Origin: Leucobacter sp. PH1c
Lineage (GTDB): Bacteria; Actinomycetota; Actinomycetes; Actinomycetales; Microbacteriaceae
Direction of reading: 5' to 3'
Length of the DNA stretch: 54,314 bases
Assembly: GCF_000633415.1 (NCBI RefSeq)
Contig: NZ_AYMV01000029.1
Location: forward strand, 1-54,314
In this document: positions 1 through 8,689 of the stretch, one piece after another
Numbering within the stretch: the first letter of the stretch is position 1
Layout of the letters: every line of letters starts with the position of its first letter
Made by a program: the position numbers and the translations under genes
Notes under the pieces: model-generated
What the model saw: only the letters and a program-made list of their open reading frames with translations
Database searches by the model: none
What the model was told of the DNA's origin: nothing

Positions 1-10
1 CGACGTTTCT

Positions 11-100
11 GATTTCTCCGCCGGAATCTGCGTCCGGGATCCAGAAGCTCCGTCGGGGATCCGGAAGCTCCGTCCGGGTTCCCGGGTCCGATACCCGCGG
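11..100. repeat. partial copy of palindrome/20-bp tandem repeat element
   Basis: GATTTCTCCG at 11-20 is followed immediately by three 20-bp units at 21-40, 41-60 and 61-80, which agree at most positions (consensus CCGGAAGCTCCGTCCGGGAT). A degenerate fourth unit lies at 81-100. The same order, GATTTCTCC then 20-bp units, occurs at 53506-53654, where a full inverted repeat precedes it. The left arm here would lie outside the window. No coding function is visible. Confidence 0.55.
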
Positions 101-119
101 CGCGGACCGGGAGCGCGGC

Positions 120-125
120 TAGGCT
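120..125 (+). promoter_or_regulatory. -10 box of a leaderless promoter (TPR gene)
   Basis: TAGGCT ends six bases before the ATG at 132, the spacing expected when transcription starts on the start codon. No Shine-Dalgarno sequence is present and no clear -35 box is seen. Confidence 0.55.
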
Positions 126-131
126 GACGGC

Positions 132-746
132 ATGAACCAACACGATGCGGAGCGCGGCACTGCGGAGCCTGGCGCTGCGGAGCCCGGCGCTGCGGAGCCC
201 GGCGCTGCGGAGCCCGGAACTACGGCGTCCGGCGCTGCGGCGAGCAGCGGGCAGCCGGATGCCTGGCAGGCGCGCGTCGACGCGGTCTGGGAGGACGCGA
301 CGCTCGCGTCAGAGGACGTGATCGCGCGGATCGCGGAACTCGCCGCCGAATTGCCCGACGACGATCCCCGCGGCCCGTTCGAGCTGGGCGGCGCGCACGA
401 CTCCGCCGGCGACGAGGCCCGCGCAGGCTTGCTCTACGAGCGCGCGATCGCGCTCGGCCTCTCGGGCCCGGCGCGCGCCGAGCTGACCGTGCAGTACGGC
501 TCGACGCTGCGCAACCTGGGCCGCACCGCGGAAGCCGTCGCCGAGCTCGAGAACGGGCCCCGCGACCCCGCACACGGTGCCGCGGCCGACGCGTTCCTCG
601 CGCTCGCACTGCACTCTGCCGGGCGCAGCGACGAAGCGCTCGCCGTGGCGCTGGACGCCCTCATCCCGCACCTCCCCCGCTACCAGCGCTCGCTGCGCGG
701 CTACGCCGCCGAACTCCGGGAGCGGGCGGCCGCGCACGACGGCTGA
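132..746 (+). CDS. tetratricopeptide repeat protein
   Basis: A 204-residue soluble protein without signal peptide or membrane segment. Residues 8-40 are a low-complexity stretch of AEPGA-type repeats encoded by a 15-bp minisatellite. The rest is alpha-helical and Ala/Leu-rich. About residues 80-185 form TPR-like helix pairs, with motifs such as GLLYERAIALG, YGSTLRNLGRTAEAVAEL and FLALALHSAGRSDEALAVALDAL, resembling the TPR_5 type of small actinobacterial proteins. It probably acts as a protein-binding scaffold, but the partner is unknown. The ATG is chosen because a TAGGCT box lies six bases upstream. It is convergent with the exporter gene that ends at 805. The 58-base gap holds three 12-bp GAGCAG-type units and no clear terminator. 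Confidence 0.8.
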   Translation: MNQHDAERGTAEPGAAEPGAAEPGAAEPGTTASGAAASSGQPDAWQARVDAVWEDATLASEDVIARIAELAAELPDDDPRGPFELGGAHDSAGDEARAGLLYERAIALGLSGPARAELTVQYGSTLRNLGRTAEAVAELENGPRDPAHGAAADAFLALALHSAGRSDEALAVALDALIPHLPRYQRSLRGYAAELRERAAAHDG

Positions 747-804
747 GCAGACGGCCGAGCAGGCGACTGAGCAGGGGCCGGGCAAGACGGCGGCTCGCCC
801 CGAA

Positions 805-2196
805 CTACCGCTCGGCCGCGCGACGGCGCTCGACCACGCGGGTGACGAGCACGCCGATCGCGAACTGCGCGACCGTGCAGACGGCGAGCGCGATGATCAC
901 CGCGTTCCAGTCGCCGAGCAGCTGGCGGGCCGCGCCGGCACCGAGCGGGCCGAGCGTCGCGACCGAGTAGCCGACCGACTGCACGATGCCGGAGACCCGC
1001 GCGGACTCCTGGGCGTCGCGCCCGAAGCCCGCGATGAGTGCGAGGACGAGCGGGAACGCGCACATGCCGAGCCCGAAGAGCGCCGCCCACACCTCCGGCA
1101 GCGCGGCGGGCGCCACGAGCAGCCCCGCGAGCGCGACCAGGTTGGCGAGCGCCACGACACCGAAGCCGATCCGCATTCCCGCCGGGGTGCGCCCGAGCGC
1201 CATGACGAGCACCGTGCCCACCACGCCGACCGCCATCGAGATGCCGAGCAGCATGCCCGCCCGCGAGGCCGGGAGCCCCGCGTCCTGCGCAATCGACGGC
1301 AGCCAGCCCATCACCACGTAGCTCAGCAACGCCTGCAGCGCGAAGTAGCCCGCGAGGAACCACGTGCCGTGCGGCAGCCGGGAACGGGCGGGAGCCGCGG
1401 CAGGAGCCGCCGACGCGGCTGAGGCGGCTGAGGCGGCCGGAGCAGGAGCCGCCGACGCGGCGGGATCTACCGGCGCGGCCGGAACTGGAGCCGCCGATGC
1501 GGGCGCCGCGGCAGACGGGATCCCGCGGATCGCGAGCAGCCACACGACGAGAGCGAGGAGCGCGGGCACCGCCCAGGCAGCGAGGCCGAGCGCGGGATCG
1601 CCGAGCCAGCCGGCGATCGGGACGGCGAGCGCCGCCGCGAGCGCCGCTCCGAGCGACATGAGCGTCGTGTACGCGGTCGTCACGGGGCCGATGCGGCCCG
1701 CGAAGTGCCCGCGCACCACCGCGGGGAGCAGGATGTTCACCATCGCGAGGCCGCCCGTGCCGACGACGGTCCCCGCGACGACGATCCAGGGGCTCGGGAT
1801 GCCGCGCAGGAGCAGCCCGGCCGTGAGCCCGATGAGGCCCACGAGCACGATCCGCTCGACGCCGAAGCGCGCGGCGAGCCGCGCCGTGCCGAGCCCGGCG
1901 ACGGCGAACACGGCGGTGGGGATCGCGGGGATCAGCACAACGGTCGCCGGGGTGAGCGCCCCGGCGTCGGTGAGCGCGGTCAGGAGGGCGCTCGCGCTCG
2001 TGATCGCGAGGCGAAGGTTCACCGCGACGAGCAGCAGGGCGATGAGCATGAGGACGGCGCCGCGGGGCGCACGGGGCGCACGGCGCACGGCGGCTGAAGC
2101 TGCGGCTGAAGCTCCGGCGGGCACGGCTGAAGCTCCGGCGGGCACGGCTGAGGTTGAGGCCCCGGCTGCGGACCGGGAGGGGGCTGCGGCGGTCAT
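805..2196 (-). CDS. MFS transporter, CynX/NimT-like
   Basis: A 463-residue membrane protein with about 12 hydrophobic segments in two halves of six, split by an Ala/Pro/Ser-rich cytoplasmic loop near residues 220-265. It matches the CynX/NimT branch of the major facilitator superfamily, known for cyanate and 2-nitroimidazole transport. Motifs such as LLVAVNLRLAITS at the start of helix 1 and GIVQSVGYSVATLGPL in the C-terminal half support this. The substrate is unknown. The N-terminal 45 residues are low-complexity Ala/Gly/Pro. The ATG at 2196 is preferred over an in-frame TTG at 2214, which lies in the shared promoter gap. The gene is divergent from a FadR-type regulator 44 bp away, which probably controls it. 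Confidence 0.85.
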   Translation of the reverse strand: MTAAAPSRSAAGASTSAVPAGASAVPAGASAAASAAVRRAPRAPRGAVLMLIALLLVAVNLRLAITSASALLTALTDAGALTPATVVLIPAIPTAVFAVAGLGTARLAARFGVERIVLVGLIGLTAGLLLRGIPSPWIVVAGTVVGTGGLAMVNILLPAVVRGHFAGRIGPVTTAYTTLMSLGAALAAALAVPIAGWLGDPALGLAAWAVPALLALVVWLLAIRGIPSAAAPASAAPVPAAPVDPAASAAPAPAASAASAASAAPAAAPARSRLPHGTWFLAGYFALQALLSYVVMGWLPSIAQDAGLPASRAGMLLGISMAVGVVGTVLVMALGRTPAGMRIGFGVVALANLVALAGLLVAPAALPEVWAALFGLGMCAFPLVLALIAGFGRDAQESARVSGIVQSVGYSVATLGPLGAGAARQLLGDWNAVIIALAVCTVAQFAIGVLVTRVVERRRAAER

Positions 2197-2240
2197 AAAG
2201 TTCCAAACATCCAACGTCTAACCATTTGTCGGGGACTATC
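2197..2240. promoter_or_regulatory. shared divergent promoter of exporter and FadR-type regulator
   Basis: This 44-bp gap holds both promoters and is unusually AT-rich for the window. CCAAA at 2203-2207 and TTTG at 2225-2228 form a loose inverted pair around CATCCAACGTCTAACCAT, a plausible GntR-family operator. TATCAT at 2237-2242 could be a -10 box for a leaderless start of the regulator at GTG 2250. The operator is not a clean palindrome. Confidence 0.4.
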
Positions 2241-2954
2241 ATGACACATGTGAGTCCAGAAGCGGTACCCAGCCTCGATCCCGTGCAGCGCACCTCGCTG
2301 AGCGACCAGGTCGTGGAGCGCCTGCGCACGGAGATCAGCGAGGGGCGGTGGCCGGTCGGTCAGCGCATCCCGCCGGAGCCCGAGCTCATGGCCTCCCTCG
2401 GCGTCGCCCGCGGCACCCTCCGCGAGGCGCTGCGCGCCCTCCAGTACTCGGGCATGCTCGAGATCCGGCGCGGCGACGGCACCTTCGTGCGCGCCCGGAG
2501 TGAGGTGCCCGGCGCCCTCGCGCGCTCGGGGGCGAGTCTGCGCGACGTGCTCGAGGCGCGACGCGCACTCGAACCCCAGCTCGCGCGGCTCGCGGCCGAG
2601 CGGGCCACACCCGAGGACACGGATCGCATCGCCGGAGCGCTCGCGGCGCGGGCCGCGGCGAGCGACGCGGAGTGGGTGGAGAGCGACGTCGCCGTCCACG
2701 AGGCGATCGCCCGCGCTGCGCACAACCCGATCCTCTTCGAGGTCTACACCGCGCTCCTCCCCCGCCTGCACGAGTCCATGCGCTCGGCGCAGCAGCGCGA
2801 GGGGTTCTGCCGGGACGAGCCGCGCGGCCACGACGACGTGCTCGCGGCGATCGCGCGCCGCGACCCCGATGCTGCGGCGGCGAGCGCCGAGGAGAATCTC
2901 GCCGCAACCGCCGTGTGGGACGCCGAGAGCTCGGCGCCCCACACGGCGGAGTGA
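2241..2954 (+). CDS. FadR-subfamily GntR transcriptional regulator
   Basis: A 237-residue DNA-binding regulator. Residues about 20-85 are a GntR winged helix-turn-helix (LSDQVVERLRTEISEGRWPVGQRIPPEPELMASLGVARGTLREALRALQ is the family pattern, read in pieces). Residues about 105-225 are an all-helical FCD effector domain with conserved Arg/Glu/His (LEARRALEPQLARLAA, FHxAIARAAHNP-like AVHEAIARAAHNPILF). FCD domains usually bind small carboxylic acids, often with a metal. The ATG at 2241 follows a GGGG tract by six bases. GTG at 2250 is an alternative leaderless start. It probably controls the divergent MFS gene and itself. The ligand is unknown. Confidence 0.9.
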   Translation: MTHVSPEAVPSLDPVQRTSLSDQVVERLRTEISEGRWPVGQRIPPEPELMASLGVARGTLREALRALQYSGMLEIRRGDGTFVRARSEVPGALARSGASLRDVLEARRALEPQLARLAAERATPEDTDRIAGALAARAAASDAEWVESDVAVHEAIARAAHNPILFEVYTALLPRLHESMRSAQQREGFCRDEPRGHDDVLAAIARRDPDAAAASAEENLAATAVWDAESSAPHTAE

Positions 2955-2973
2955 GCCCGGGCCCGGCCCGGGC
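2955..2973. terminator. bidirectional hairpin between convergent genes
   Basis: A perfect 7-bp stem (GCCCGGG at 2955-2961, CCCGGGC at 2967-2973) with loop CCCGG starts directly after the regulator's stop codon and lies 9 bases past the end of the PIN-PhoH gene on the other strand. No T-tract. Confidence 0.5.
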
Positions 2974-2981
2974 ATCCGCCC

Positions 2982-4397
2982 CTAGTCGCCCAGCAGTTCC
3001 GTGACGAGGGCGGCGATCTCGCTGCGCTCCGAGCGGGTGAGGGTGACGTGGCCGAACAGCGCGTGCCCCTTCAGCTTCTCGATCACCGCGGCGATCCCGT
3101 CGTAGCGCCCCACCCGCAGGTTGTCACGCTGGGCCACATCGTGCGTGAGCACCACACGCGAGTTCTGCCCGATCCGGCTCAGCATGGTGAGGAGCACTCC
3201 GCGCTCGAGCGACTGGGCCTCGTCGACGATCACGAACGCGTCGTGGAGGGAGCGGCCGCGGATGTGCGTGAGCGGCAGCACCTCGATGAGGCCGCGCGCC
3301 ATCACCTCCTCGAGCACGTTCTCCGAGACGATCGAGCCGAGCGTGTCGAACACGGCCTGCGCCCACGGGCCCATCTTCTCCTGGTGGTCGCCCGGCAGGT
3401 AGCCGAGCTCCTGGCCGCCCACGGCGTACAGCGGGCGGAACACCATCACCTTCCGGTGCTGCCGGCGCTCGAGCACCGCCTCGAGCCCCGCCGCGAGCGC
3501 GAGGGCCGACTTGCCGGTCCCGGCGCTGCCGCCGAGGGAGACGATCCCGACCTTCGGATCGAGGAGGAGGTCGATCGCGAGCCGCTGCTCGGCGCTCCGC
3601 CCCGTCACGCCGAACACCTCGCGGTCGCCGCGCACGAGGTGCAGCCCGCCGGGGCCGTCGATGCGCCCGAGCGCCGAGCCGCGCGGCGAGTGGAGCACCA
3701 CGCCCGTGCCGAGCGGCAGCTCCTCGGCCGCGTCGACGCCGTCGAGCCGCTCGGTCTCCCACAGCGCGGCCATCTCCGACTCGTCGATCGAGAGCGTCGC
3801 GGTGCCGGAGTAGGTGTCGTCCGCGGCGAGCTCGGCGCGGTATTCCTCGGCGCCGAGCCCCAGCGCGGCCGCCTTGAGGCGCATCGGGAGATCCTTCGAC
3901 ACGACCGTCACGTCGCAGCCGTCGCCCGCGAGGTTCTGCGCGACCGCGAGGATCCGGCTGTCGTTGTTCCCGAGCCGCATCCCCGAGGGGAGCGCCTCGA
4001 CGCTCGTGTGGTTCAGCTCGACGCGGAGCGTGCCGCCCGCATCGCCGACCGGTACGGGGAAGTCGAGCCGCAGGTGCGCGGCCCGCAGCTCGTCGAGGAA
4101 GCGGAGCGCGCGGCGGGCGAAGTAGCCGAGCTCCGGATCGTGGCGTTTGTGCTCGAGCTCCATCAGCACGACCACCGGGAGGACCACGGCGTGCTCGGCG
4201 AAGCGGAACAGCGCGCGGGGGTCGCTCAGCAGCACCGAGGTGTCGAGCACGTAGGTGCGCTGGCCCGTGTCGCTGCCGGCGATGCGCTCCTGTTCGGGCG
4301 GGAGCGCGAGCGCCGGATCCGCCGGGGTCGCGGTGCGCGTGGAGGGTGTGTCGCTCGGTGCTGCGGGGTGAATTGCGGGGTGATTCATCTCGGCCAC
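2982..4397 (-). CDS. phoH2: PIN-PhoH ATPase/ribonuclease (PhoH2 type)
   Basis: A 471-residue cytoplasmic protein with two domains. About residues 50-190 are a PIN nuclease domain: YVLDTSVLL gives the first Asp, MELEHKRHD the Glu, GNNDSRIL and [10 protein letters not shown] further acidic residues. About residues 260-470 are a PhoH P-loop ATPase with Walker [11 protein letters not shown] and Walker [12 protein letters not shown]. PhoH2 proteins of mycobacteria are described as RNA helicase/RNase enzymes. GTG at 4397 is chosen because GAGGAG lies five bases upstream. The ATG three codons later (4388) is too far from it. No toxin-antitoxin partner gene is adjacent. It is divergent from mtnA across a 297-bp gap. 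Confidence 0.9.
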   Translation of the reverse strand: MAEMNHPAIHPAAPSDTPSTRTATPADPALALPPEQERIAGSDTGQRTYVLDTSVLLSDPRALFRFAEHAVVLPVVVLMELEHKRHDPELGYFARRALRFLDELRAAHLRLDFPVPVGDAGGTLRVELNHTSVEALPSGMRLGNNDSRILAVAQNLAGDGCDVTVVSKDLPMRLKAAALGLGAEEYRAELAADDTYSGTATLSIDESEMAALWETERLDGVDAAEELPLGTGVVLHSPRGSALGRIDGPGGLHLVRGDREVFGVTGRSAEQRLAIDLLLDPKVGIVSLGGSAGTGKSALALAAGLEAVLERRQHRKVMVFRPLYAVGGQELGYLPGDHQEKMGPWAQAVFDTLGSIVSENVLEEVMARGLIEVLPLTHIRGRSLHDAFVIVDEAQSLERGVLLTMLSRIGQNSRVVLTHDVAQRDNLRVGRYDGIAAVIEKLKGHALFGHVTLTRSERSEIAALVTELLGD

Positions 4398-4454
4398 GAT
4401 GGCTCCTCTGCCCCGAGGCGCAGGCCCCGGATCAGCGAGACGACCATCACTCCC

Positions 4455-4495
4455 ATCGAGGTGGCTGGCCGCCTCGATCGGGCACCCTGCCCGAT
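4455..4495 (-). promoter_or_regulatory. overlapping inverted repeats in the phoH2/mtnA divergent gap
   Basis: The 297-bp gap 4398-4694 has no gene. It holds two inverted repeats that share two bases: ATCGAGG (4455-4461) with CCTCGAT (4472-4478), and ATCGGGCA (4477-4484) with TGCCCGAT (4488-4495), the latter an 8-bp stem with a CCC loop. They lie in the phoH2 leader and upstream of mtnA. TATTCT at 4624-4629 could be a -10 box for mtnA. A convincing -35 box is not seen. Function as operator or RNA structure is open. Confidence 0.35.
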
Positions 4496-4694
4496 GGCAC
4501 ACACGGTACGCCTGCTGCGCGGCCGTCCGCGCGGGGACACGCGCATCGCCGCATGAACGTTGCATGGCGGGCGCGTGACGTGCAGGATCGTCGGGGAACC
4601 GATGAGGTCTGACAAGATTCGGGTATTCTGTCTGTGCGATACCACACACGGGGGACGGCACGCATCCCTCGGTCGCGCCTCGAAGGAGCCTCAT

Positions 4695-5738
4695 TTGCGC
4701 ACGATCGATTGGATCGACGGAGCTATCGAACTCGTGGACCAGACGCTCCTGCCCCACCGGCTCGAGCAGCGCCGCGTCACGGAGCTGAGCGAGCTGATCA
4801 CGGACATCCAGCGCCTCGCAGTGCGCGGGGCCCCGGCCCTCGGCGTGGCCGGCGCGATGGGCGTCGCGCTCATCGCCGCGTCGGTGCAGGAGGCGGGCGG
4901 CGACGCCGAGCTCGACCGCGACGAGGTTGTCCGACAAGCACGTCTCCTGCGCGAGGCGCGCCCCACCGCGGTGAACCTCTCCTGGGGCGTGGACCGCGCG
5001 CTCACCCGCCTCGACGAGGGCGCCGCCGCGATCCTCGAGGAGGCGCTCGCGATCCGCGACGAGGACATCGCCGCCTGCATCTCGATGGGCCTCCGCGGCG
5101 CCGACCTCACGCGCGAGCTCACGGGCAAGGATCCCGTCCGCGTCATGACCATCTGCAACACGGGCGGCCTCGCGACCGTCGAGCGCGGCACGGCGCTCGG
5201 CGTGATCCAGACGCTCCTCGAGCAGGGATCCCTCGCCGAGGCGCTGCCGCTCGAGACGCGGCCGCTCCTCCAGGGCGCGCGCCTCACGGCCTGGGAACTG
5301 CAGCGCATGGGCGCTCCCTTCCGGCTCCTCATCGACTCGGCCGGCCCCTTCCTGCTCTCGCGCGGGATCGCCGACGCCGTCTTCATCGGCGCGGACCGCA
5401 TCGCGGCCAACGGCGACTCGGCGAACAAGATCGGTTCCTTCTCGCTCGCCCTCGCGGCGAAGCACGCGGGCGTGCCCTTCATCGTGGTGGCCCCCGAGTC
5501 GACTGTCGACATGCAGACGGCGAGCGGCGCCGACATCGAGATCGAGGATCGCGGCGTCGACGAGGTGGCCGGCTTCGGCGGCACCCGCACCGCGCCCGAG
5601 GGCATCGACGCGGTCAACCCCGCGTTCGACGTGACCCCGCACGAGCTGATCACGGCGATCGTCACCGAGCGCCGCGTGATCCGCCCCGGATCGGGAGAAA
5701 CGCTCGCAACCGTTCCCCTCGAGGCGCTCCGCTCCTAG
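4695..5738 (+). CDS. mtnA: 5-methylthioribose-1-phosphate isomerase
   Basis: This 347-residue enzyme isomerises the aldose 5-methylthioribose 1-phosphate to 5-methylthioribulose 1-phosphate in methionine salvage. Some members also take 5-deoxyribose 1-phosphate. Family marks are [13 protein letters not shown] near residues 44-56, ICNTGGLAT with catalytic Cys154, and [17 protein letters not shown] with catalytic Asp234. The start is the TTG at 4695, placed six bases after AAGGAG. Longer reads from 4560 have no ribosome site and extend past the family's normal N-terminus. No mtnK, mtnB, mtnC or mtnD is nearby. Downstream, after a terminator, come genes for a nucleoside-type importer, so the substrate may arise from imported 5'-modified nucleosides. 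Confidence 0.95.
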   Translation: MRTIDWIDGAIELVDQTLLPHRLEQRRVTELSELITDIQRLAVRGAPALGVAGAMGVALIAASVQEAGGDAELDRDEVVRQARLLREARPTAVNLSWGVDRALTRLDEGAAAILEEALAIRDEDIAACISMGLRGADLTRELTGKDPVRVMTICNTGGLATVERGTALGVIQTLLEQGSLAEALPLETRPLLQGARLTAWELQRMGAPFRLLIDSAGPFLLSRGIADAVFIGADRIAANGDSANKIGSFSLALAAKHAGVPFIVVAPESTVDMQTASGADIEIEDRGVDEVAGFGGTRTAPEGIDAVNPAFDVTPHELITAIVTERRVIRPGSGETLATVPLEALRS

Positions 5739-5780
5739 GCTAGATCCACTTCCCTGTTCCCGCTCCCGGCCGCGCGCCGG

Positions 5781-5804
5781 GCGGGGACGCGTCCCGCAGT
5801 TTTT
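5781..5804 (+). terminator. intrinsic terminator after mtnA
   Basis: Stem GCGGG (5781-5785) and CCCGC (5793-5797) with a 7-base loop, followed by AG and five T (5800-5804). This is the only clear U-tract terminator in the window. It lies between mtnA and the BMP lipoprotein gene and would limit read-through. Confidence 0.65.
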
Positions 5805-5833
5805 CCCCTCCACCACCTCCGAAAGGAACACCA

Positions 5834-6889
5834 ATGTTCTTCACCAAGCGCCGCGCACGTGCGGCTCTCGTCGCGGGTGCGGCCACCGCCGCTCTGCTCC
5901 TCACGTCCTGCGCGGGCAACGGCGGCTCGGCCGACGGCGGCTCGAGCGCCGAGGGCCCGAGCTTCATCTACATCACGAGCGACCCGATCGGCCAGAACGA
6001 GTTCCTCAAGTCCGGCAAGGTCGGCATCGACGCCGTCGCGGAGACCTTCGAGGGCTCGGCGACCACGTACGAGTCGAAGGACGAGGCGCAGCGCCGCACC
6101 AACCTCGAGGCGGCAATCGCGAAGGCCCCCGAGGTCGTCGTGATGCTCGGCTTCCAGTTCGGCGACATCGCCAAGGAGCTCGCCGAGCAGAACCCGCAGC
6201 AGAAGTTCCTCCTCATCGACACCGCAGTCGACGGGGCGCCGGAGAACCTCTACCAGGCGACCTTCCGCGAGCAGGAGCCCTCCTACCTCCTCGGCGTCGA
6301 GGCGGGCCTCCTCACCGAGGCGAACAAGGTCGGCTCCGTCATCTCGGTCGACAACCCCCTCCTCAAGAAGTACTCCGAGGGCTTTGCCGAGGGCGCGAAG
6401 AGCGTCAACAAGGACGTCGAGACCGTGGCCCCGCAGGTCATCGGCGGCGACAACCCCTTCGCCGACACCGCTCGCGCCAAGGAGCAGGCGCTTGCCTACG
6501 CCGGCACCGGCGTCGACCAGATGTTCGCCGTGGGCGCGGCCTCGAACGGCGGCATCATGGAGGCGGCTGCGGCCAAGGGCTTCTCGGCCTACGGCGTTGA
6601 CGCGAACCAGTGCGGCATGGCGCCGGGCTCGGTCGTCGACGGCACCATCAAGGCCGTGAACAACGTCGTCGAGACCGTCGTCGGCGAGATCATGGACGGC
6701 AAGAGCTCGGCCGAGGCCACCACCTCGTTCGGCCTCAAGGAGGAGGGCATGACGATCGTCAGCCTCACCGAGGGCGCAGCCGACTCGCAGTGCACCGTCA
6801 TGGAGAACCCCGACGTGCTGAAGCAGGTCACCCAGGTCCGCGACGACATCGTCGCCGGCAAGATCACGGTCACCGATCCGCTGGCCTAG
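5834..6889 (+). CDS. BMP-family ABC substrate-binding lipoprotein
   Basis: A 351-residue exported lipoprotein. Residues 1-25 form a signal peptide with positive KRRAR start and lipobox LTSC, giving lipidation at Cys26. The mature part matches the BmpA/PnrA (Med) family of purine-nucleoside receptors, with features such as [43 protein letters not shown] and [29 protein letters not shown]. It should deliver a nucleoside-like ligand to the ABC importer encoded next. GAAAGGA lies six bases before the ATG. A stable hairpin directly after the gene may keep this message more abundant than the transporter genes downstream, as is common for binding proteins. Confidence 0.92.
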   Translation: MFFTKRRARAALVAGAATAALLLTSCAGNGGSADGGSSAEGPSFIYITSDPIGQNEFLKSGKVGIDAVAETFEGSATTYESKDEAQRRTNLEAAIAKAPEVVVMLGFQFGDIAKELAEQNPQQKFLLIDTAVDGAPENLYQATFREQEPSYLLGVEAGLLTEANKVGSVISVDNPLLKKYSEGFAEGAKSVNKDVETVAPQVIGGDNPFADTARAKEQALAYAGTGVDQMFAVGAASNGGIMEAAAAKGFSAYGVDANQCGMAPGSVVDGTIKAVNNVVETVVGEIMDGKSSAEATTSFGLKEEGMTIVSLTEGAADSQCTVMENPDVLKQVTQVRDDIVAGKITVTDPLA

Positions 6890-6899
6890 GTCGTAAACT

Positions 6900-6941
6900 C
6901 GTGGCCGGGAGGTTCCGCTCGCGCGGTGCTTCCCGGCCACG
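6900..6941 (+). other. mRNA-stabilising or attenuating hairpin after the binding-protein gene
   Basis: A perfect 11-bp inverted repeat (CGTGGCCGGGA at 6900-6910, TCCCGGCCACG at 6931-6941) with a 20-base loop that can itself pair in part. No T-tract follows, which fits a stability or partial-termination element better than a full terminator. Confidence 0.55.
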
Positions 6942-6998
6942 ACTGCTTCGGCGCACGCGGGAGATGATTCTGCACGGGGAGACACCCCGCGCTCGCAT

Positions 6999-7090
6999 CA
7001 CCGCCACGCACCACCGAGGTGCCACCAACACCACGCATCAGCACCCCCACCACCACGCACCACCACCACGCACCACCACCACGCCCGAAC
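6999..7090 (+). promoter_or_regulatory. C/A-rich, G-poor leader with CACCACCACG repeats
   Basis: About 90 bases before the ATPase gene consist almost only of C and A, with near-tandem CACCACCACG units at 7041-7084. The strand is C-rich and unpaired, the hallmark of a Rho-utilisation (rut) site or an unstructured ribosome-loading leader. In one frame it reads as repeated His/Pro codons without a ribosome site. The role is inferred from composition only. Confidence 0.35.
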
Positions 7091-7102
7091 GAAGGAGCCA
7101 TG

Positions 7103-8689
7103 ATGACCGCTGAGGTTTCCATGCGCGGCATCACGAAGCGCTTCCCCGGCGTGCTCGCCGACGACAACGTCGACCTGGAGGTCGCCCCGGGCGAGATCCA
7201 CGCGCTGATGGGCGAGAACGGCGCGGGCAAGTCGATCCTCATGTCGATGCTCGCCGGCGTCATGCAGCCCGACGAGGGCGAAATCTACATCCGCGGGGAG
7301 CGCATGAGCTTCTCGTCCCCCCTCGACGCGATCGATGCCGGCATCGGCATGGTCTTCCAGTCGTTCAAGCTCTTCCCGTCGCTCACGATCGCGGAGAACG
7401 TCGTGTTCCGCAGCGAGCCGACGAAGCGCGGCCTCATCGACCGCCAGGCGGCGAACCGCCGCGTCGCCGAGATCGCCGACAAGTACGGGCTCCAGCTCGA
7501 CCCGACCGCCCGCGTGGACTCCGTTCCGGTCGGCGTGCTGCAGCGCGTCGAGATCGTGAAGGCCCTCTACCGCGAGGCCAAGGTCCTCATCCTCGACGAG
7601 CCCACCGCCGTGCTCACCCCGCAGGAGACCGAGCGCCTCTTCGACGTGCTGCGCGCGCTCAAGGCCGACGGCCGCACCATCATCCTCATCACCCACAAGC
7701 TGAACGAGGTCATGGCGATCTCGGATCGGGTGACCGTGCTGCGCGACGGCCGCAACGTCGCCGAACTCGTCACCGCGGAGAGCTCCCCCGCCGAGATCAC
7801 CCGCCACATGACGGGCCGAGACGTTGACCTCACGACCCCGCCGCCCGCGCAGGAGCCCGGCGCGACCGTGCTCGACGTGCGCGGCCTCACGGTGCCCGGC
7901 TCCGGCGGCCGCCCGGCCGTCGACACGGCCAGCCTGTCCGTCCGCGAGGGCGAGGTGGTCGGCATCGCGGGCGTCGCGGGCAACGGCCAGGTCGAGCTCG
8001 CCGAGGCGATCATCGGCATGCGGCGCGCGAGCGCGGGCGAGGTACACGTCTCAGGCGCGGATCTCAGCCGCTCCTCGATCGCGCAGCGCCGCGCCGGCGG
8101 CGTCGCCTACGTCCCCGAGGACCGCCACGCGGTCGGCAGCGCCGGCTCGGCGAGCGCGATCGACAACCTCTCGCTCGGCCATCACCGCACCTCCCCGATC
8201 CTGCAGCGCGGCCTGCTCTCGCGCGGCGCGATGGTCGAGCACGCGAAGCGGCTCATCGCGCGCTTCGGCGTGAAGATCGCCGGCCCCACGACCCCGGTCG
8301 GCACCCTCTCGGGTGGCAACCTGCAGAAGATCGTCGTCGCGCGCGAGCTCGACTACCGCTCCCCGGTGCTCATCGCCGAGCAGCCGACCCGCGGCGTCGA
8401 CATCGGCGCGATCGAGTCGATCCACCGCGAGCTCTGCGAGTACCGGGACGGCGGGGGCGCGCTCCTCCTGATCTCGGCCGAGCTCAGCGAGATCCTGTCG
8501 CTCTCCTCGCGCATCCTCGTGATGTTCGAGGGGCGCATCGTCGCCGAGGTTCCCAAGGCCGAGGCGACCGAGGCCCTCCTGGGCCTGTACATGGCCGGCC
8601 ATGCTCCGGAGGCGCAGCACCGACCCAGCGCCCCGCTCACGACCCAGGCGGCTTCCGCTGCCGCCCCGCAGAAGGAGACCGCACTGTGA
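7103..8689 (+). CDS. nucleoside-type ABC importer, double ATP-binding protein
   Basis: This 528-residue energising subunit has two fused ABC ATPase domains, as in RbsA/NupA-type importers that work with BMP lipoproteins. Domain 1 (about 5-240): Walker A GENGAGKS, signature-like VGVLQRVEI, Walker B VLILDEPTAV. Domain 2 (about 255-500): signature LSGGNLQKIVVAREL and PTRGVDIGA, with the degenerate Walker B usual for the second half. After the Walker A Lys-Ser the common Thr is Ile (GKSILMS), a rare change next to the catalytic site. Of two adjacent ATGs, the second (7103) sits five bases after AAGGAG. It overlaps the first permease gene by GTGA. Confidence 0.92.
   Translation: MTAEVSMRGITKRFPGVLADDNVDLEVAPGEIHALMGENGAGKSILMSMLAGVMQPDEGEIYIRGERMSFSSPLDAIDAGIGMVFQSFKLFPSLTIAENVVFRSEPTKRGLIDRQAANRRVAEIADKYGLQLDPTARVDSVPVGVLQRVEIVKALYREAKVLILDEPTAVLTPQETERLFDVLRALKADGRTIILITHKLNEVMAISDRVTVLRDGRNVAELVTAESSPAEITRHMTGRDVDLTTPPPAQEPGATVLDVRGLTVPGSGGRPAVDTASLSVREGEVVGIAGVAGNGQVELAEAIIGMRRASAGEVHVSGADLSRSSIAQRRAGGVAYVPEDRHAVGSAGSASAIDNLSLGHHRTSPILQRGLLSRGAMVEHAKRLIARFGVKIAGPTTPVGTLSGGNLQKIVVARELDYRSPVLIAEQPTRGVDIGAIESIHRELCEYRDGGGALLLISAELSEILSLSSRILVMFEGRIVAEVPKAEATEALLGLYMAGHAPEAQHRPSAPLTTQAASAAAPQKETAL

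Noticed and set aside
11..100. CRISPR or attachment site at the window edge
   Set aside because: Tandem units without spacers. No integrase or tRNA end nearby.
2982..4397. PIN domain as a toxin with an antitoxin partner
   Set aside because: The PIN domain is fused to a full PhoH ATPase, and no small antitoxin gene precedes it.
4560..4694. N-terminal extension of mtnA from 4560
   Set aside because: No ribosome site and no family similarity. TTG at 4695 has AAGGAG at ideal spacing.
4398..5834. Minus-strand extension of the PhoH frame across mtnA
   Set aside because: The open frame runs on, but the PIN domain begins inside the 4397 start, a good ribosome site precedes that GTG, and the extension is antisense to mtnA.
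7019..7102. N-terminal His/Pro-rich extension of the ATPase
   Set aside because: Encoded by the CACCAC leader with no ribosome site. The family start is at 7103.
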